From CALZKI01 sp964567585 (GTDB taxonomy: Bacteria > Bacillota > Clostridia > Lachnospirales > Lachnospiraceae), in NCBI GenBank assembly GCA_964567585.1, contig CAZMND010000023.1, positions 1 through 25,883 on the forward strand: DNA of 25,883 nt, read 5' to 3'. This document shows, piece by piece, positions 7,995 through 15,102 of this stretch. The notes under the pieces were generated by a model that was given only the letters and a program-made list of their open reading frames with translations, did not search any database and was not told the DNA's origin. Every line of letters starts with the position of its first letter. Position 1 is the stretch's first letter. The position numbers and the translations under genes were made by a program.

Positions 7995-9044
7995 TTACTC
8001 CTTGCTTTCTTCCATAAAATTTTCTATTCTCTCTGCAATATTTTTTTGAAGTTCCCTGCTGTACAAACTATAATCATACAAATGCAAACTATCTTCTCCA
8101 AAATATTCTGCCAAGGCAGTTTTCATCACCTGTGTATTTTCCATACTTGTACAAATGACAACGCCTCTTTTTAAATCAATTTTGGCATCCACCTCGCCGT
8201 TAGTTGCATATGTATCATCTAAAGTCCAACTTATCGGATTAATGGATATCGCCCCCTCTTTTACGACACAGTTGTAAGCCTCACTGTTTCCCGGTCCCTC
8301 TGTATTGTAAGATATGATAACGCCTGTATCATCCGATGTTTTTGCAAAATTCAGATGCGGATTTTTCTGAAGATATTCATCCGTTACCGAATACCCGATA
8401 ACGTAAGCCGCCACCATACGTTCATAATATTCCGGATGCGTTTTCATATAATCTTCCAGTACCACCGTCAACCAAACGGAACCTTGAGAATGGCCTGCCA
8501 ATATATATGGTCTACCCTCATTACAATTTTCAAAATAGTAATCCAACATATTGTAAATATCCTGGGCCGCAATATATTGCAAAGACTCCGGACTTTCCTC
8601 TATCATATTCACCAGACTGTTTACTGTAAACTGCCGATAATAGGGTACATATAAATTGGTACTTTCTTCAAAAATACTTGCCTGTGAGGATGCATAGTAA
8701 ATTGCCATCAGTCTCATGTTCACATCATCTATATCTGCGATATCTTCTGTTGCTTCACCATTAATTCCGTAAGCGGAAGGATATAAATAAATCGTATCTA
8801 CTGACTTCGAAGTATCTTCCGGCAAAAACATCCAGTTGTCACTATTGGAATAATCTATTTTTTCATCAAATTTTTGTATTCCTTTAAGACTGCTAACATA
8901 TACCGGAACTACATCCTCTGTATGCAAAGCTTCCTCTTTGTTTTCTTCTGACACCGGTATTTCATCTATTTTCCCGCATCCTGCGAGCATAGTTACAACC
9001 ATCGCCAAAAGTATAATAATTTTCATCCTTTTTCTTCTATTCAT
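7995..9044 (-). CDS. Lipoprotein alpha/beta hydrolase, DUF3089-like
   Basis: A 349-residue exported lipoprotein. It has a basic start (MNRRKRMK), a hydrophobic stretch and the lipobox LAGC with Cys23 as the lipidation site. The mature part resembles the DUF3089 alpha/beta-hydrolase family: DNWMFLPED, DTIYLYPSAYG, SQASIFEES, LYVPYYRQF, then the nucleophile elbow GHSQGS with Ser186. A NPISW segment and a C-terminal HLYDYSLY segment follow, the latter probably supplying the catalytic His. The family is serine esterase/lipase-like with no settled substrate. As the first gene of the operon that also holds two acyltransferase-fold enzymes and an exporter, it may cleave an ester or amide in the exported product at the outer face of the membrane (inference). 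The ATG at 9044 has GAGGA upstream, and a sigma-A promoter lies 33 bases before it. Confidence 0.85.
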   Translation of the reverse strand: MNRRKRMKIIILLAMVVTMLAGCGKIDEIPVSEENKEEALHTEDVVPVYVSSLKGIQKFDEKIDYSNSDNWMFLPEDTSKSVDTIYLYPSAYGINGEATEDIADIDDVNMRLMAIYYASSQASIFEESTNLYVPYYRQFTVNSLVNMIEESPESLQYIAAQDIYNMLDYYFENCNEGRPYILAGHSQGSVWLTVVLEDYMKTHPEYYERMVAAYVIGYSVTDEYLQKNPHLNFAKTSDDTGVIISYNTEGPGNSEAYNCVVKEGAISINPISWTLDDTYATNGEVDAKIDLKRGVVICTSMENTQVMKTALAEYFGEDSLHLYDYSLYSRELQKNIAERIENFMEESKE

Positions 9045-9076
9045 ATCGTATCCTCATATATAATAATGATGTAACA

Positions 9077-9105
9077 ATATTAGCACTTACCACAATTCAT
9101 TGCAA
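9077..9105 (-). promoter_or_regulatory. Sigma-A promoter with extended -10 for the five-gene operon
   Basis: On the minus strand, TTGCAA (9105-9100) and TAATAT (9082-9077) are 17 bases apart, and TGC directly precedes the -10, giving the extended -10 TGn motif. It sits between the terminator of the upstream ABC operon and the start of the lipoprotein gene. I see no clear operator repeat near it. Confidence 0.65.
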
Positions 9106-9120
9106 GAAAAACACCTCTAT

Positions 9121-9163
9121 AAAAAAGAATCCGAATGACACTTTTTCATATAATCCGGATTCT
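9121..9163 (-). terminator. Intrinsic terminator of the ABC-2 exporter operon
   Basis: The minus-strand transcript reads AGAATCCG (9163-9156), a 22-base interval, then CGGATTCT (9133-9126), followed by a run of T residues down to 9121. The interval can add a short inner stem (ATGA with TCAT). It lies 43 bases after the last permease stop and just before the next promoter, as expected for an operon boundary. Confidence 0.8.
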
Positions 9164-9205
9164 GCTTTTAACATTATTCTTTTTTATATTAGTTTCCTGG
9201 CAATC

Positions 9206-10006
9206 TTAATTGCCTGCGCTCTCATATATCATCGTTCCTCGCTTAAAGGTCGCATAAGCAATCCCCCAAAGCACCACACTGATAACGCACTCAACCAAAA
9301 TAATATACCAAGGTCCCTTGTCCAGGAAATAAAGTGCCGGTAAATATGCCACAAACGCAAACGGAATAATCCATGTGATGATAAAACGGATTGTTTTTGA
9401 ATAAATTTCAATCGGATATTTTGCAAAATCCGCCATTTCATAAGCCAACTGTAAAAATGGTCCGCTCTGTTTTACCCAGAACGCAAGGGATGCAAAAAAC
9501 AGTTTGATAGATGTATAAATCAGAGCACCTGCAAACATCGATACAACAAACAATACCAGCTGCGGTAAATCAAACGAAACCACACCGATGAAAAAGGCTC
9601 TTACCACCAGAATCGTTCCTACCGCCAATTCCCCGATAGCATCAGGCTGTAGTTTTTCACTGATTACCTGAAACAAAATATTCATAGGCCGAAGCATATA
9701 TCTGTCAAAATCACCGTTAATAACATAACGGTACGCCACAAGCCATATATTGTCCGTAAACAAGTGGTCAATTCCCCTTGGAATCTGCGCAAGCCCGTAA
9801 ATAAACACCAGCTGTTCAAGACTCCAACCGTTCAAAGACGGAATCTGTCTGAACACCAAAAACAAAAAGCTAAGCCCCAGAATCTGCGTAAAGAAGAATC
9901 CCGCAAGTCCCATCAAAAAGTCCACCTTGGACTGCATCATCACCTTGAAAAACTGGGACACAAGCCCCTTATAAAGTCTTAAATATTTTTTGATCGTTCT
10001 TTTCAT
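9206..10006 (-). CDS. ABC-2 family permease (ABC2_membrane_6/COG3694-like)
   Basis: This 266-residue integral membrane protein with about six hydrophobic segments is the second permease of the three-gene exporter. It shows the family motif GDFDRYMLRPMN (~97-108) in the first cytoplasmic loop, the counterpart of GNVVMQLIKPID in the partner permease. Such pairs form heterodimeric exporters with a COG4586-type ATPase; relatives are linked to export of cationic drugs, viologens or unknown compounds, and the substrate here cannot be read from sequence. The longest ORF starts at 10051, but the ATG at 10006 has AGGAGG six bases upstream, formed by the last codons of the preceding gene, so I use it. 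It is the last gene before a clear terminator. Confidence 0.88.
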   Translation of the reverse strand: MKRTIKKYLRLYKGLVSQFFKVMMQSKVDFLMGLAGFFFTQILGLSFLFLVFRQIPSLNGWSLEQLVFIYGLAQIPRGIDHLFTDNIWLVAYRYVINGDFDRYMLRPMNILFQVISEKLQPDAIGELAVGTILVVRAFFIGVVSFDLPQLVLFVVSMFAGALIYTSIKLFFASLAFWVKQSGPFLQLAYEMADFAKYPIEIYSKTIRFIITWIIPFAFVAYLPALYFLDKGPWYIILVECVISVVLWGIAYATFKRGTMIYESAGN

Positions 10007-10008
10007 AT

Positions 10009-10827
10009 TTAGCCTCCTAACACTACCAGGCGCTTTGTCACCTGTTTCCAAATGAGGCTACCAAGTGCATACAATATCACTACCCATAATATCTGTTTTG
10101 TAAGGACAAGCAAAAGCTCCATACCTGTGTATTTGCCAAGGTATATCATAACCGGTGTGTATACCATAGAGGAAAACGGCAAAAACTCAAACACCTTCTG
10201 AATCGCCTCCGGAAAGAAACTAAGCGGAATCAACTGTCCGCACAAAAAGCTTAAAATCGCTTCTTTCGCCATCAGCATACCAAAAATATATGTTGTGAAA
10301 AATGCCACCATTCCAAAACAAAAGTCAAACAATACACAAATCAAAAAGCTTAAAAAACAGCTGAATATGTATGCAAGGAAGTTTGTCAGAGATATGAATT
10401 CCATCTTAAGGACAAATACCTTATAAATCTCCAGTCCTATCCAAACAAAAACTCCCGGTGCCAAAAACCGGTATATCATTACCCCTACAGCCTTTGAAAT
10501 AAGGCTTAAGCGGTAATCAATCGGTTTAATTAATTGCATTACTACATTGCCTTGTACTACGTCATGGCTGACCCAGTCAGATATGGTAATCATCGTCATA
10601 GATGAAGTCACATATACCATAAAAATATAGACTACCATTTCGTTCCGGCTCAGTCCGCCAAGCATTGCCTTATCTGAACTTCCATATACAGCCATCCACA
10701 AAAAATAACTGATGAAAGAACTAAAAAGGCTAATGAAAATCCACAAGTAAAAGGCACCTTTATATGCCAGATTGCGCTTCAATTCATTAGTCACAAACGG
10801 CAGGTAAATTTTAAATCCCTGTTTCAT
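10009..10827 (-). CDS. ABC-2 family permease (ABC2_membrane_6/COG4587-like)
   Basis: A 272-residue membrane protein with about six hydrophobic segments and a cytoplasmic N-terminus (MKQGFKIYLPFVTNELKRNL). It carries the motif GNVVMQLIKPIDYRLS (~93-108), typical of ABC2_membrane_6 permeases. It should pair with the permease encoded two bases downstream and with the ATPase upstream to form one exporter. Two starts are possible: ATG at 10833, almost touching a GGAG, and ATG at 10827, seven bases from it; I prefer 10827. It overlaps the ATPase gene by 17 bases, which supports translational coupling. Substrate is unknown. Confidence 0.87.
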   Translation of the reverse strand: MKQGFKIYLPFVTNELKRNLAYKGAFYLWIFISLFSSFISYFLWMAVYGSSDKAMLGGLSRNEMVVYIFMVYVTSSMTMITISDWVSHDVVQGNVVMQLIKPIDYRLSLISKAVGVMIYRFLAPGVFVWIGLEIYKVFVLKMEFISLTNFLAYIFSCFLSFLICVLFDFCFGMVAFFTTYIFGMLMAKEAILSFLCGQLIPLSFFPEAIQKVFEFLPFSSMVYTPVMIYLGKYTGMELLLVLTKQILWVVILYALGSLIWKQVTKRLVVLGG

Positions 10828-11854
10828 TTTCATTCTCCATAATTTCGTGATTATAAATTTCTTTTACAATTTCAGAAAGCTCTGTTTCACGGATGTTCAT
10901 ATCCATCACTTCCGTTTTTTCTAACGTATAGGTCACAAGTTCTGAAATTCCCAGTGTATCCTTGTCAAAAGTAAAACTTACCGAACTGTCTTTTTCATCC
11001 TTTTCGATAATCAGACTATCCTTTTTCATGCCGAATTTCTTGGCATAATCGCCTTTGGAAATTACGGACATATCTTTGACAACAAGGGTTACTTTTCTCT
11101 TTTTACCATACTTGCCCTTTAAATCAGACAAAGTTCCGTCGTAAATAATTTTACCGTGGTCGATAATGATAATGCGGTTACAAAGTTCCTCAATATCACC
11201 AATATCGTGTGTTGTAAGTACAACCGTCGTCTTATACTTTTCATTGATTTCTTTGATTGCACTACGGATATTGTCCTTTACCACAAGGTCAAGACCAATG
11301 GTCGGTTCATCCAAATATAAAACCTTCGGATTATGTAATAATGCCGCGCCAAGGTCGGCACGCATTCTCTGCCCTAAAGAAAGGGTTCTTACAGACTTAT
11401 GGAAAAATTCCTGAAGTCCAAGTACCCTGTTCAAAAACTCCATCTGTTTTTCGTATTCTTCATCTGAAACATCATAAATTTCTTTTAAAATTGTAAAAGA
11501 TTCGCTTAAAGGCAAATCCCACCAAAGCTGTGTTCGCTGCCCGAATACAACCCCGATGTTTGCCGCATTTTCTTTTCTCTTCTTTCCCGGTTCAACACCA
11601 TTTACTCTGATTTCTCCCTCTGTCGGTATCAAAATGCCCGTCATCATTTTAATGGTGGTCGATTTTCCGGCTCCGTTACTGCCTATGTATCCAACAATTT
11701 CCCCTTCTTTAATCGAAAACGTAACGTCATCCACAGCCACCTTTTCTTCCTTTTCTCTGGAAACAAGCCCTTTAATGGCTCCCTTTAAGCCGGGATATTT
11801 TTTATTTGTTACGAATTTCTTTGAAACATGATTAACTTCAATTACATTTTTCAT
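10811..11854 (-). CDS. ABC exporter ATPase (COG4586-like)
   Basis: This 347-residue cytoplasmic nucleotide-binding subunit of the three-gene ABC-2 exporter has Walker A GSNGAGKS (58-65), Q-loop FGQRTQLWWDLP (~104-115) characteristic of the COG4586 group, signature LSLGQRMR (158-165) and Walker B VLYLDEPT (178-185). These are followed by a D-loop and H-switch (TTHD). The ~100-residue C-terminal extension after DLKGKYGK is also typical of this group. The longest ORF begins at 11890, but the ATG at 11854 is preceded by AGGAG with a seven-base spacer and gives a normal N-terminus, MKNVIEVNHVSKKF. It is followed without a gap by its two permeases. The cargo is unknown. Confidence 0.92.
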   Translation of the reverse strand: MKNVIEVNHVSKKFVTNKKYPGLKGAIKGLVSREKEEKVAVDDVTFSIKEGEIVGYIGSNGAGKSTTIKMMTGILIPTEGEIRVNGVEPGKKRKENAANIGVVFGQRTQLWWDLPLSESFTILKEIYDVSDEEYEKQMEFLNRVLGLQEFFHKSVRTLSLGQRMRADLGAALLHNPKVLYLDEPTIGLDLVVKDNIRSAIKEINEKYKTTVVLTTHDIGDIEELCNRIIIIDHGKIIYDGTLSDLKGKYGKKRKVTLVVKDMSVISKGDYAKKFGMKKDSLIIEKDEKDSSVSFTFDKDTLGISELVTYTLEKTEVMDMNIRETELSEIVKEIYNHEIMENENETGI

Positions 11855-11892
11855 CTCAATTCTCCTCATAATGTCATATGAATCCTTCAAGT

Positions 11893-12483
11893 CTATCTTC
11901 GAACCAAGATTTTAAGTTCCGGAAGCCGTGCCGAAATTCCTTTTCCTTTCATCGCACATTCCAGATCATACAAAAAGTTTTCCTTTTTCATACGCAAACT
12001 TCTAAGAAAAACAACTTCTTTATCATCCATCGACAATTCCTTAACTGCCTGACAAAAATCTCCCATTGTCATAGCAGACGCCTCGCTATCACCTAAGGCT
12101 TCATTAAAATCTTCGTTACTTAAATATTTCGGAAAAAATATATCAATTCCCCTGTCAAAATCATATGCACCTACATCCACCTGCACCTGAACACCATTTG
12201 AAATGGCAGTTCCCTGTGCATTCAGGATTTTTACCGCTCCAAAGTTTGCGCCAATCACGCTCTCCAAAGTCTGGATAGTACGCGTTTTATCCTGATTGAC
12301 AATCATTGCAAGCATTTCGTTTTTCTGCTGATTTGGTAAATTTTTAACCATAGCAAAGCCCATAGGCGGAATTTTCATCCCCTTAAGTGCGGGATTGTCC
12401 TTGTTCTTTTTTACCATTTCAGAAACCATATCAATTAACGTATTATAATCCACGTCTTCTACATTTAAAATCAATCTAAACAT
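11893..12483 (-). CDS. Uncharacterised soluble protein between hflX and the exporter
   Basis: I do not recognise this 196-residue protein. It has no signal peptide or membrane segment. The N-terminal third (MFRLILNVEDVDYNTLIDMVSEM) starts with a beta strand and an amphipathic helix. The centre (VIGANFGAVKILNAQ and VQVQVDVGAYDFDRGIDIFFPKY) is strand-rich, and the C-terminus is basic (LRMKKENFLYDLECAMKGKG, ending VRR). The ATG at 12483 is chosen over a GTG at 12495 because GAGG lies six bases upstream of it. The gene begins only 12 bases after hflX and ends 38 bases before the ABC ATPase, so it is probably cotranscribed with both and could be an accessory of the exporter. That is position-based inference only. 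Confidence 0.75.
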   Translation of the reverse strand: MFRLILNVEDVDYNTLIDMVSEMVKKNKDNPALKGMKIPPMGFAMVKNLPNQQKNEMLAMIVNQDKTRTIQTLESVIGANFGAVKILNAQGTAISNGVQVQVDVGAYDFDRGIDIFFPKYLSNEDFNEALGDSEASAMTMGDFCQAVKELSMDDKEVVFLRSLRMKKENFLYDLECAMKGKGISARLPELKILVRR

Positions 12484-12495
12484 TGTCCACCTCAC

Positions 12496-13770
12496 CTAAC
12501 ACATATATTCAACAAATTTGGAAATTTCTTTTTTACCGCAAAGTGCTGTCACACGGGTTCCTTCCGCCAGATATTCCATCGTCACATCCTGGGCATTTTC
12601 CTTTAAAATATGCACCAGATTTGACTTATCATAAGGGAATAAAAAAGTGGCTGTTACATATTCTCCATACACCCTCTGCAGCACAAACTCAATCAGTGCC
12701 TTCACATGCTCTTCGTTATGAGCACTCATATAAATGGCATCTTCCCTGATAACAGGCTCACCTTGTGCCTTGGTTGCCAATTCATTTTCCGCCTTATCCA
12801 CTTTGTTAAACACATACAAAATTTCCCTGTCAGAAGCCTCCAGTTCCTTGATGGTATCCTTTACCACCTGAATCTGGGTTTTATAGTGTTCGTCCGAATA
12901 ATCGACCACCACAAGCAATAAGTCCGCTTCCTTTACTTCATCCAGGGTGGAACGGAATGCCTTTACAAGCCCATGGGGTAATTTGTGTATAAAACCAACG
13001 GTGTCCGATAACAAAAAGCATTTGTTTTTTTCGGTTTCAATTTTTCTGACTGTGGTTTCCAGTGTTGCAAACAACATATCTTTTTCAAAAACCTGCTTTT
13101 CTTCATCGTTGCCGCAAAGAGACAGCATACGGTTCATAAGCGTGGATTTTCCGGCATTGGTGTACCCTACAAGTGACACTCTCGGTATTCCCGATGCGTC
13201 CCTCTTTTTCCGCTGAATCTGCTTATCGTGGGCAACCTCATCCAATTCTTTTCTAAGCTGATGCAGTCTGTTTTCGATGTGTCGTCTGTCCAGCTCCTTC
13301 TTTTGTTCGCCGGCACCTTTGTTACTAAGACCTGCGCCGCCGCTACCGCCTTGCCTTGAAAGGGCTGCATGAAGTCCTGCAAGACGTGGCAATAAATATT
13401 GTAATCTTGCGGTTTCTACCTGCACCTTAGCTTCCCTTGTTTTGGCTCTTTTTGAGAAAATGTCCAAAATCAGTGTGGTTCTGTCCAAAATCGGCAAGCC
13501 AATTTCGTTTTGCAGGTTTCTCACCTGCATCGGTGAAAGACTATCATTAAAAACAACGATTTCTGCGCCATATATAGAGGCTGCTTCTTTCACTTCCAAA
13601 ACCTTACCTGTACCGATAAAAAGGGCTTTATTCATGCTGTCGGCTCTTTGGATGACGGTATCAACCACCTCCATATCACAGGCCTCGCAAAGTCTTTTCA
13701 GTTCTTCCAAATCATATAAAAATTCTGCATCATTTCCCAAATCGAGTGCTACAACAAGTGCTTTTTCCAT
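12496..13770 (-). CDS. hflX: Ribosome-associated GTPase HflX
   Basis: A 424-residue TRAFAC-class GTPase. HflX binds the large ribosomal subunit and splits stalled or hibernating 70S ribosomes after stress. The N-terminal HflX domain (~1-190) includes the Gly-rich linker RQGGSGGAGLSNKGAGE (~139-155) and the coiled-coil helix that follows. The G domain has G1 GYTNAGKS (202-209), G2 within FATLETT (~234-240), G3 DTVG (256-259) and G4 NKVD (322-325). A short C-terminal domain ends at EYMC. Length is normal. The ATG at 13770 has AGGAG four bases upstream. It lies 30 bases after the GH13 gene and 12 bases before the unknown 196-residue protein. Confidence 0.96.
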   Translation of the reverse strand: MEKALVVALDLGNDAEFLYDLEELKRLCEACDMEVVDTVIQRADSMNKALFIGTGKVLEVKEAASIYGAEIVVFNDSLSPMQVRNLQNEIGLPILDRTTLILDIFSKRAKTREAKVQVETARLQYLLPRLAGLHAALSRQGGSGGAGLSNKGAGEQKKELDRRHIENRLHQLRKELDEVAHDKQIQRKKRDASGIPRVSLVGYTNAGKSTLMNRMLSLCGNDEEKQVFEKDMLFATLETTVRKIETEKNKCFLLSDTVGFIHKLPHGLVKAFRSTLDEVKEADLLLVVVDYSDEHYKTQIQVVKDTIKELEASDREILYVFNKVDKAENELATKAQGEPVIREDAIYMSAHNEEHVKALIEFVLQRVYGEYVTATFLFPYDKSNLVHILKENAQDVTMEYLAEGTRVTALCGKKEISKFVEYMC

Positions 13771-13800
13771 ACTACTCCTAAATTCAAATTACAAATTTCT

Positions 13801-15081
13801 TTATACCAGAATCATCGGCATATCTTTGATAGTCAGCGTTCCGCCTTCTACCATTATTTTTTCTCTTGTTACAAGATTTATGTACTCGCCGTCTTCTAAC
13901 GGAACATTAACTTTGGCTTCCTTTCCTTCCAAAGTAAAGACCCCCACAATCTTATGATGTCCGCTGACACGTGTAGCCACCACTGTCGCATTTGTGTCAT
14001 CACATACTGCCTCAAAGTCACTGTCTGTCGGCAATATCTGCTTCTTGATATTGTAAAGTCTGCGCATAAATCCGCTTAAATCATGACCTGTCTGAATGGA
14101 AATATCATCCTTTTCAAACAAACTCGGCTGATATTTGTTTTCAAATTCCTGTCCCGCATATAAAAGAGTTGCCCCTTTCTGGAAATACAGAAAAGCTGTC
14201 CAGTTTTTGAGCATTACAGGGTCTTTGATATAAGACTTGATTCTTGGCTGGTCATGGTTTTCCAGACAATGCATTTTAATATAGTTGTCCGGATAAATCG
14301 CTTCCTGCATATTAAGTCTTTCTATATAACGGCCAAGTGGACCTTTTTTCTCCAAATAATCCTTGAATGTATTCCAGATATCATAATCGTATTCCATATC
14401 AAAGGCAGTGTACATTTCACAGTCCGATGCCACCTTGTAACCAAGACCTCTGCAATACTTAATAAAACCGTATTCTATTGTTTCGGCAAGCCAAATGCAG
14501 TCGGGATTTACTTTGGATACTTCTTCCCTTGCATAGCACCAGAAATCGAGTGGTACCAAACTTGCCACATCACAGCGAAAACCATCTACAATAGATGCCC
14601 AGAATTTCAGACTTTCCACCTGATATTCCCACAAATCCCTATTATTGTAATCCAAATCTACCACATCGGACCAGTCTCCTACACGGTTACCCATTTCACC
14701 GTTTTCCTTACGGTGGAAAAATTCAGGATGTTCCTCTGTCAAAACAGAGTCCGGTGATGTATGGTTATAAACAACGTCTATAATACATTTCATATCCTTT
14801 TCGTGAATCAAATTTACAAGGCTCTTAAAGTCTTCCATCGTACCGTACTCCGGATTTACGCTGCGATAGTCCTTGTTTGCATAAGGACAACCAAGAGTCC
14901 CCTTTTTGCCTTTCACTCCGATAGGATGAATTGGCATAAACCAGATAATATCCGTACCCAACTCCTTAATTCTGTCAAGGTCCGGTTCAATCGCTCTGAA
15001 GGTACCTTCCTTTGTGTGATTTCTCACATAAATACTGTATATAACTGCGTCTCTTAATTTAATATCTGTGCTTTTTGCCAT
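13801..15081 (-). CDS. Cytoplasmic alpha-amylase family enzyme (GH13)
   Basis: This 426-residue glycoside hydrolase acts on alpha-glucans or oligosaccharides. The four GH13 conserved regions are present. Region I is DVVYNH (102-107). Region II is GFRCD, with nucleophile Asp171. Region III is WLAE, with acid/base Glu200. Region IV is ENHD, with Asp277. A small C-terminal beta domain ends the protein. There is no signal peptide, so it acts on internal glycogen-like polymer or imported oligosaccharide; exact specificity (amylase, maltogenic, transferase) cannot be decided. The TTG at 15096 is the longest start, but the ATG at 15081 has GGAGG eight bases upstream and is chosen. It sits between the TPR/DUF4037/DUF4125 gene and hflX, with gaps of 21 and 30 bases. 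Confidence 0.93.
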   Translation of the reverse strand: MAKSTDIKLRDAVIYSIYVRNHTKEGTFRAIEPDLDRIKELGTDIIWFMPIHPIGVKGKKGTLGCPYANKDYRSVNPEYGTMEDFKSLVNLIHEKDMKCIIDVVYNHTSPDSVLTEEHPEFFHRKENGEMGNRVGDWSDVVDLDYNNRDLWEYQVESLKFWASIVDGFRCDVASLVPLDFWCYAREEVSKVNPDCIWLAETIEYGFIKYCRGLGYKVASDCEMYTAFDMEYDYDIWNTFKDYLEKKGPLGRYIERLNMQEAIYPDNYIKMHCLENHDQPRIKSYIKDPVMLKNWTAFLYFQKGATLLYAGQEFENKYQPSLFEKDDISIQTGHDLSGFMRRLYNIKKQILPTDSDFEAVCDDTNATVVATRVSGHHKIVGVFTLEGKEAKVNVPLEDGEYINLVTREKIMVEGGTLTIKDMPMILV

Positions 15082-15102
15082 TATTCTTCCTCCCAAGTGT
15101 TT

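Noticed and set aside
1625..9044. Reading the operon as a classical non-ribosomal peptide synthetase cluster
   Set aside because: There are no adenylation, thiolation or thioesterase domains in the window. The HHxxxDG proteins are stand-alone and closer in layout to acetyltransferase/PapA-type enzymes.
9076..9092. TTAGCACTT near the promoter of the lipoprotein gene, resembling half of a CIRCE element
   Set aside because: The matching inverted half (GAGTGCTAA) is absent at the required nine-base spacing, and the last base differs.
13442..13957. 171-codon plus-strand open frame across hflX and the GH13 gene
   Set aside because: It runs antisense through two well-supported genes; its hydrophobic composition is an artefact of the reverse strand.
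14254..14757. 167-codon plus-strand open frame
   Set aside because: It lies wholly antisense to the GH13 gene, whose catalytic motifs are intact. It has no ribosome binding site and its translation resembles no protein family.
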